The notes beneath the pieces are model-generated. The model searched no databases, had not been told where the DNA came from, and saw nothing but the letters and a program-made list of their open reading frames with translations. Both the position numbers and the translations under genes were made by a program. A DNA stretch of 64,000 nucleotides from positions 14,432,777-14,496,776 of the forward strand of contig CM060105.1 in the NCBI GenBank assembly GCA_030522415.1, read 5' to 3'. This DNA is from Channallabes apus. Taxonomy: Eukaryota; Chordata; Actinopteri; Siluriformes; Clariidae. Below, in pieces: positions 57,392 through 64,000 of the stretch. Positions within the stretch are counted from its first letter, which is position 1, and every line of letters starts with the position of its first letter.

Positions 57392-58147
57392 TACTCAGCA
57401 AAAAAAGAATCATCCTCTGACTTTCAACTGTTTTTACTTTGAGTAAACTTAATGTGTAAATATTTGTATGAACACTAAAAGAGTCAACACCATAAGACAT
57501 AAACTAAAAATGTTTCACAATGTGTCCCTGAATGAAGGGAGGCTCAAAATCTGTCAGTACCAGTCAGTATCTGGTGTGGCCACCAGCTGCTTGAAGTACT
57601 GCAGTGCATCTCCTCCTCATGGACTGGACCAGATTTGTCAGTTCTTGCTGTGAGATGGAGGGATTGTGTGTTCCTGGTGTGACTCGGGCAGTTGTTGTGG
57701 CCATCCTGTACCTGTCACGCAGGTGTGATATTCGGATGTACCCATCCTGTGCAGGTGTTGTTATACGTGGTCTTCCACTGCGAGGATGATCAGCTGTCCT
57801 TCCTGTTTCCCTGTAGCGCTGTCTTAGGCGTCTCACGGTGCGGACATGGCGATTTATTGCCCTAGCCACATCAGCAGTCCTCATGCCTCCTTGCAGCATG
57901 CCTAATGCACGTTCACGCAGATGAGCAGCGACCCTGGGCATCTTTCTACTTTCTGTAAGCTGTTAAGGTCTTAACGACCATTCCACAGGTGCATGTTAAT
58001 TAATTGATTATGGTTAATTGAACATGCATGGAAAACAGTGTTTAAGCCCTTTACAATGAAGATCTGTAAAGTTATTTGGATTTGTACAACATTATTGTTG
58101 AAATAGACATGTCCTGAAAAAGGGGCATTTCTTTTTTTTGCTGAGTA
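57392..58147 (-). mobile_element. Tc1-type deletion derivative, copy 2
   Basis: The same ends (TACTCAGC ... GCTGAGTA) as 41,006-42,195 but without the SINE: 756 bp, embedded in TA-rich DNA. Confidence 0.92.
57564..57941 (-). CDS. Tc1 transposase N-C fusion lacking catalytic core
   Basis: 125 codons, nearly identical to the ORF at 41,648, with the same junction at SISQQELTNL and the C-terminus QAAGGHTRY. An intact frame in both copies is notable for a non-autonomous element. Confidence 0.8.
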   Translation of the reverse strand: MPRVAAHLRERALGMLQGGMRTADVARAINRHVRTVRRLRQRYRETGRTADHPRSGRPRITTPAQDGYIRISHLRDRYRMATTTARVTPGTHNPSISQQELTNLVQSMRRRCTAVLQAAGGHTRY

Positions 58148-58152
58148 TATAT

Positions 58153-58223
58153 AGCATTTGAAATTATATCACCACCTGGTAATATATATAATATCATCAG
58201 GTGGTGATATAATTTCAAATGCT
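58153..58223. repeat. perfect 26-bp inverted repeat with 19-bp loop
   Basis: Arms 58,153-58,178 and 58,198-58,223 are exact inverse complements (AGCATTTGAAATTATATC ...). The loop is AT-only apart from a G and a C. No known element recognised. Confidence 0.9.
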
Positions 58224-58504
58224 ACACCACTGATATGTGTACGCTGCAGGATTGTGGAAAAATCTTGAGCCTGGACAGGTGCATGAGCTAGACTGAAAAT
58301 GGGAGACAGAAACTTGCCAACAATGAGGAATGAAAAATGTCCTTCAGGAAGACTGGAGAACTATTCCTCCCATTCCTACCAGACAACATTACAGAAAAAG
58401 GGGCCTAGCAAACTGATAATGCTCATAATGTTCACTAAAGCTGAGAGCTTAATTTCGTTGTCATTTTCTTTCACTGACGTGTCATGAATATTTTCAGGCC
58501 AGTT

Positions 58505-58885
58505 TCACTCTGCTTCTTTGAGAAAGGAAGGGCCGTGAATCCAGGTGACGTTTTTCATAAACTTTTCACAGGATACCCTCCTGGACGCAGAATCGGCTGG
58601 GTTTTTTTCTAGTAATTTCAATTCCAGTTGCTCTCTCAACATTTTGTAATTTTTTACAGCGATCACTGCCGCCGTCAATTGCATTCGTGGAATTGTGGTT
58701 TGTTTCAGGGGTGCTACACGGGAGTTCCCCATCATGAATGCGCAATGTGTGAGTCCATCAGCATTTACTAACCTGAGGTATGAGACAACTCCATATCCCA
58801 TTTCACTCGCGTCGGAAAAGTGATGAAGTTGCGCTGTAGCTGTGGCTCCAAAGTCGGCTGGTTTCAGTTTAGAAGCAGAAGGCTA
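58505..58885 (-). pseudogene. BEL/Pao retrotransposon pol fragment
   Basis: The minus strand reads FGATATAQLHHFSDASEMGY, GVVSYLRLVN, then GNSRVAPLKQTTIPRMQLTA, a stretch typical of the BEL/Pao RNase H region. It skips to a NPADSASR block, so an internal part is deleted. No LTRs found. Confidence 0.75.
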
Positions 58886-59206
58886 AGGAAACACAAGTTT
58901 TTGACTTTATTGCAGATGCGGTCATGTTATTCCACTAGTTTTGACGCGTAGCTTTGGTTGGATCATTTACTCACAAGAACGGAAGTCCGATGATTTCTTT
59001 GTCTTGGTATTTTATTTTCAGCATCAAAGATTCAACACTTCATACAGTCGTCTTGAGTAAATCCACTGTGGTTACAACACCTGTTGCTGTGTCTTGTAAA
59101 TTTCTGACTTTTACAACAACCTATGTTATATCTATCTGATTGCGTTCAGCTCACGGTCAAAAGCTTGTGTTTCCGTAGCCTTCCGCATCTAAACTGAACT
59201 TTCTAA
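58886..59206. other. no gene recognised
   Basis: Intervening DNA between the BEL fragment and the MITE; possibly more decayed retroelement. Confidence 0.4.
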
Positions 59207-59752
59207 TGGCGCTTTTCCACTGCATAGTACGGCACGACACGGTTCAGTTCAACTCACTTTTGGGGGGTTTTCCACTGGGAACAGTACATGGTACCTGGTC
59301 CTTTCTTTAGTATCACCTCCAAGCGCGCCGAACCGTTACCAAAACGTGACGTGTAAACTCTGCTGGTCACTGATTAGCTGGAGAAAATCGTCATTACTGC
59401 GTCACCGAGCTTGCGACACGAGACACAACAGAACCGCTATATTTAGAACAGCCAGAGAAGGATCGGACGCACCTTTTTGTATTACTGTAACTGTCGGCCT
59501 CTTTTGAAACAAACTCCTTCGTCTCGCTGTTAAAAACATCCACATGCCGAGAATGAAGAACACCATGCCGTCGATATGCTCCATTGTTGTGTGTTTGTTA
59601 GCAGTGCCGCGACTAAACGACACGTGAGTAATCCCGCCCACGCTAAAGCGTTACTACATTGCAGCGGAAGCGCAAACCGAGCCGAACTGCGCCGAACCGA
59701 AGTGAGTTGAACTGAACCGTGTCGTGCCGTACTATGCAGTGGAAAAGAGGCA
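59207..59752. mobile_element. Harbinger-like MITE, copy 2
   Basis: 546 bp with the same long TIRs as 2124-2706, flanked by perfect TAA target duplications (59,204-59,206 and 59,753-59,755). Internal sequence is over 90% alike, with small deletions. Confidence 0.88.
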
Positions 59753-59755
59753 TAA

Positions 59756-60800
59756 CATATGATAGTCATACAAATACATGTAATAGTGGAATGACATCAC
59801 AGACCAACTCACGATTGTCAAAATGGATGCTTAACTAACACATTTAGAGTTTATGGCTTAATGCTTAATTCTTAACTAGTGAATAGATTAATGTAGAATG
59901 AAATGAATTAAAAACAAATAAAATAAAATAAACACAACAACACATTCTGTAGATCCATCTTACATAACAAGTGTGATATGGCTCTTACAACCCCCCCCAA
60001 AAAAAAACAAAACAAGTAAGTCCGGCTGAATGAGGACTGACTCAAGACTTGCACAGTGCTTTAGTTAAGTAGAACATATACTGTAATTATTTGTTGTGGT
60101 ATGTAATGGAGTAAAATGAAAACTATCTAGAAAAAGTAAAGGAATGTGAAAATTGTAAGTGTTAGTTATAAGTCTTGAGACCATGTTTTGCCTCGTATTT
60201 ATTAAAAGTATTTTCCACTGTCTGTGGGATAAAAAAAAATCAATGAAGTGGAGAGATGGAAGAGCAGAGTTTCGGGTTTCAGAAATCAATGTGGACATGT
60301 GTAGAGGACATGCCTTCACTTCGGGACTACTGTCTGTTGCAAAAAATCTCTAGTGTTTTGGAGTCCATCTCTCTGGCTGACGTTACCATCACTCACGTGC
60401 TCTCATTTCCAGTATCAAACCTTTTTTCTGGTCAGGGTCATGTTGGATCTGGAACCTATCCCAGGAAGACTAGGTATGAGGCGGCAAAATAATTAAAATG
60501 ATACATGATACATTGCTGCACAATGGCGGCGACTAGCGTCTGGAGCTGAAACTATGCTAAGAGTGAGTTAAGGTTGGTCCAGACTTTATGAACATGTGAC
60601 TTACCTAAGAGATACTTAGCGTACGAACGTTTCGGGAAATGAGCCATAATGTTAAGAGAGAGGTTAAGGTACAATTTAAGAACTACTCAGCGATAAGAAG
60701 CTTTCGAGAAACCGGGCCTTGGACAATTTGGAAAATACCTACCAATGCTCTTAGGTCATACCACTTTTCAAGTGCAATTTCTGATTTTATTTACACATAT
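59756..60800. other. no gene; short repeat fragments
   Basis: Includes a SINE 3' fragment at about 60,428-60,484 (minus) and a repeat end AGAAGCTTTCGAGAAACCGGGC at about 60,697. Nothing coding. Confidence 0.4.
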
Positions 60801-61118
60801 AATATACCTGTGCAATATTTACTTAACAATGATCTTCGGCACGCCACTCTGCGATTACCATAGCAAACCCTGAATTACCTATATAACTGCACGTATTGTA
60901 ATTGCACATATAACTATTGCATATATAACTGGTGCAATATCTTTCCTTTTTTACCCCTCACACGTGCAATATCTGTATATTAAATTATGCTTAGTGTACT
61001 ACTTAGTGTACTTTTTTTTATTATTCTTTTCCTTATCCACCTGTAAATGACTGTAAGCAACAGTAACCAAGTATAAGCAATTTCCCTCTGGGATTAATAA
61101 AGTTCTTTGAATCTTAAA
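60800..61118 (+). mobile_element. LINE 3' UTR and tail
   Basis: Ends AATTTCCCTCTGGGATTAAT then AAAGTTCTTTGAATCT, a common fish LINE 3' end. A short related piece lies at 17,036-17,072. No coding part present. Confidence 0.6.
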
Positions 61119-61124
61119 TCCCGA

Positions 61125-61690
61125 ATAAGATTTAAGCCCGGCTTGGGGCACTGCCTGTAAAATGTTAAACTGAGATGATGGTATTTCTTAATCCTTAGGT
61201 CTGTTTCTGAAGAGATTCTGAGTCAGTTCAGGGTCTTCTCTAATGACAGTAAAGAGTGGACCAGTTCTTCACTCATGCACAGCTTTGCAAGGAGAGCTTC
61301 AAGAATTACAATTCAATCTACGTGTGTTTAGAATATTTGGAGAAGGCCTATAATTTGCTCCAAGTGAGTTGTGCAAAGTTAGAGATGTGTGGGTGAAGAG
61401 CAATATGGCTGGAACACCACTGGGTTGCTGATTGTGTTCACTTGGCAACATCCAAAATGGACCTTGCTGAGTTTATAACATACACTCAGCAAACTATCAT
61501 AGGCAATAAAGACAAGATAAAAGTAGTTAACATGAAACAGATTTTATTAGATTATAAAGAAAAACACCAAAGTTTTTAAATCATACAACACCAATATTTA
61601 TTTACTTTTCAAACTGGCATAAGAAATGAATTTTTTTCACACTTTATTTTTAGGAAACTTATATCTATACCATGTTATTATTTTTGTAGG
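61125..61690. other. no gene recognised
   Basis: Probable 3' flank of gene D. Nothing identified. Confidence 0.4.
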
Positions 61691-61885
61691 CAGAATCAGA
61701 TATTACAGATGTTACAGAAATGGTACAGGTATGAGTGGTGGTTATAGAGGTAAAGGTGGGATGTGTGAAGGTTGTAGAATTGAGATGAGCGATGGTTGGA
61801 GTAGTGGGAGGACTTGTGGGATAAGTGGTGGTTGGAATGGTATGAAGACTGGTGGGATGAGGGGGGGTTGAAGCAGAAGGAGGAC
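61675..61885 (-). other. extra Thr/Pro-rich exon-like frame of gene D
   Basis: The minus strand, 61,885-61,675, is open and reads PPSASTPPHPTSLHTIPTTT and similar to a stop after NNNMV. It lies just downstream of the gene D stop. It could be an alternative last exon or a decayed module; no good acceptor in the right phase was found. Confidence 0.4.
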
Positions 61886-61941
61886 TTATTATTTTAGTGA
61901 CACACTATACCAGGTTATTATGACCAATCAGGTTTACAAAA

Positions 61942-63500
61942 TTAAAATGAATAGCTGGGGAGTAAAAAGAAGCAAAATGAAACACTGAGGCAAAGAAATG
62001 AAATCAGAATTATAGGACCTTGATAAAAGAAGGAAGTGGCAGCATTGTGGTGTGCTGGTGGAGGAGGAGGAGGTGGAGGACGAGTGGTGGTTGTAGTGGT
62101 GGTAGTTGTGGGAAGAGTGGTTGTTGTGTTGGTAGTTGATCCTGATGAGGCTGTATAAGGGCATTAGAGTTATATATAGTATTTGATATGATAGTAAATA
62201 CAACAACATTATCCCATGATTACTTACTTTGTGTGAATTTAGGGTTGATTTTAATTCCGTTTATTTCATTGCCAGTGCTTGCTTTGCTAAATAGGTTTTT
62301 GATTATTTCAGCGTTGATTTGGTTTGACTGAAATAAGAGCATAGCCTTGACAAGCACGGTTCCACTCTCATTGCTAAATACACAGAAAGAGAAATAATAA
62401 GTGCCTCGTGTTCAGGCATACATACTAAGTCCTGTGTCCTTTTAAAGTAAATATATAACATTTATGTAAAACAAATATTATTGCAGCAGGAGGAAGTGGA
62501 GTCATACCTGAAGGTCATCGCTGATACTCCATGATAAAATGTGTGTGTGGTACAAGTGCTACAGCCATAGATGGAGTAGAGCTGGGAAAAAAAATACAAA
62601 CTTAACTAGAAAATGCTTTGGTTTTATACTGTTCTGTATGAAGTTTTACAATTCATTAAGCCCTTAATTAAGAAAGTAATAAAAGTTCATACATTTACAT
62701 CTTAAATTTTGACCTTTCAGACTGAGACTTTAAATTAGCTTTCTTCTTGTTAGTGCATCAATGAAAAATGGCTCTTGATTGGGCAAAGTCAACTATGATA
62801 CCACCTGTCACACTGAGCCGTGTTCCCACTATGTCCACAAAAAAAAAAGGTGAACACGGTAAGAACTTGGCAGGAACATAGTAGAAACCAGTAAGGACAT
62901 ACTATTGTCCCCATTGATGTGGAGCGCCCATGATTTTTTTTTTGGGCATGTTCATAAAATCCTGGTGAGGACAAGATCAAAGCAAGACACAGGAAGAATT
63001 GAATAAGGATGTATTAATGATGGCATTTACCAGTTAATGGCGTATCTAACACCTCTTAGTGACTTCACTGAAGTACTCAAGCACAGTGTGGTAGACCACA
63101 TTAAGTTTATAGTACGTTCTTCTAGTGCTTCCACATTTATGGTGTGCATGCAGCAGGTTATCAGCATATCTATAAAATTTTGTATGATTCTGTGATGAAA
63201 ATCACTGCACATGTCATGGTATTAATACATTTAACTAACCTGGTAAGAGTGTGGTACAATCTAATCGGACATAGCAATAACTCATTTTGATCTCACTGGA
63301 CCTGGAGAGGGCATGATCATGTATGTGATAGAAAATTAGTGACAACATGATGGACGCACTGAGAACCTGACAGGGACATGGCTAGGAAGTAGTATGAACT
63401 TTATAAATGCACATATTTCCATTTTGACTCTTTTCCTACTGCACTGTGTGATATTCTTACGACTTATCACAGGGGCAGTTTTTTTATGTATCGCATTTCA

Positions 63501-63534
<34 letters not shown>

Positions 63535-63589
63535 GCAGCCAACATCTGTTTTCAATTATTAAAATAAAAAACCTGATAAGCCAGTTCAC

Positions 63590-63630
<41 letters not shown>

Positions 63631-63888
63631 TTTACTTTAAAAAAATTCTCATAGTTCTCAACTCTAATGAGCATTGCTTAGTGTTCAAACATTCTATTCA
63701 TAAGCAAAATAAACGTGAAAAACTCACAATGCCGTTAACTTGTGTGAACAATAACTTGTAATCAGGAGAATCATGGTTGAGTAGAGAATTGTTGAAGATT
63801 TGGTTGGTGATGTCCATGGTGAAACCATATGTGACTGAAGATGAGATTGTAGTCACATTCTTTCCCCCAGATTTCTCCAAAGTCATAC
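61942..63888 (-). CDS. SEA-domain mucin-like protein with hydrophobic C-terminus, gene D (5' partial)
   Basis: Exons 63888-63728, 62581-62508, 62373-62228 and 62150-61942 join in frame (590 bp). A 64-bp signal exon expected beyond the right edge would bring the total to 218 codons. SEA: VTYGFTMDITNQIF, YGCSTCTTHTFYHGVSAMTF, then NESGTVLVKAMLLF, so the cleavage Ser is Thr. The last exon has a short Thr run and a Pro run, then ends with a strongly hydrophobic tail, GPIILISFLCLSVSFCFFLL, six residues before the stop. That is unlike A-C and would suit a GPI signal or a membrane anchor with no cytoplasmic tail. (TTA)n arrays lie in intron 2. Confidence 0.72.
63494..63630. repeat. two (TTA)n arrays
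   Basis: Arrays at 63,500-63,533 and 63,593-63,629 in an intron of gene D. Confidence 0.85.
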
Positions 63889-63930
63889 CTTTAAGACAAT
63901 TTGCAAATTACCTTCACTAAAGTTTATGTG

Positions 63931-63938
<8 letters not shown>

Positions 63939-63996
<58 letters not shown>
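63939..63996. repeat. (AT)n microsatellite at right edge
   Basis: A pure dinucleotide array in intron 1 of gene D. Confidence 0.9.

Positions 63997-64000
<4 letters not shown>

Overview
The window reads as nuclear DNA of a ray-finned (teleost) fish. It is AT-rich, microsatellite-rich and packed with the transposon mix typical of fish: L2-type LINEs, tRNA-headed SINEs, many Tc1/mariner relics, hAT- and Harbinger-like MITEs, Ty3/gypsy and BEL/Pao fragments and a solo LTR. No prokaryotic, organellar or RNA-gene signal was found. The species cannot be named from the sequence alone.

Two kinds of host gene are supported, all on the minus strand. (1) At 13.6-16.6 kb lies polr3gl, the RPC7-like subunit of RNA polymerase III. 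Seven coding exons join in frame to 217 residues, with a likely non-coding first exon and promoter at 17.9-18.2 kb. That promoter sits inside a ~3.4-kb near-identical direct tandem duplication (17,728-21,130 and 21,138-24,513) whose junction is a perfect small palindrome; it may be real or an uncollapsed haplotype. (2) From 25.4 kb to the right edge runs a tandem array of secreted mucin-like genes: A (27.2-30.8 kb), an orphan partial unit A2 (25.4-26.4 kb), B (39.7-48.2 kb), C (51.6-54.4 kb) and D (61.9 kb to beyond the window). Each has the layout signal peptide / SEA domain split over three exons / one large Thr-Pro exon. Exon lengths (64, 161-167, 74, 146-149 bp) and splice phases are conserved, and every complete model sums to a multiple of three. 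B and C are a young segmental duplication, and mobile elements private to B have clean empty sites in C.

Layout: 0-1 kb L2 LINE 3' end; 1.4-2.8 kb nested Tc1-like/MITE composite; 3.9-12.8 kb SINEs, Tc1 relics and microsatellites; 13.0-18.2 kb polr3gl; 17.7-24.5 kb tandem duplication; 25.4-30.8 kb mucin units A2 and A; 31.8-37.3 kb Ty3/gypsy element of the unusual Gmr1-like order (integrase before reverse transcriptase), split by a hAT MITE; 37.3-48.5 kb gene B with a Tc1/SINE nest in intron 3 and a solo LTR carrying an L2 LINE in intron 1; 48.5-50.2 kb gypsy fragment and fold-back DNA; 50.2-55.0 kb gene C; 55.3-61.1 kb mariner, Tc1, BEL/Pao, Harbinger-like and LINE-tail relics; 61.7-64.0 kb gene D.

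The most interesting biology is the SEA/Thr-rich array. It has a conserved SEA fold with an added cysteine pair, a MUC1-type G-SVVV autoproteolysis motif kept in B and C but changed in A, A2 and D, rapidly varying minisatellite-encoded Thr repeats, and a possible switch between secreted (A-C) and membrane-anchored (D) forms. I do not recognise the genes as a named family and give them no symbol.
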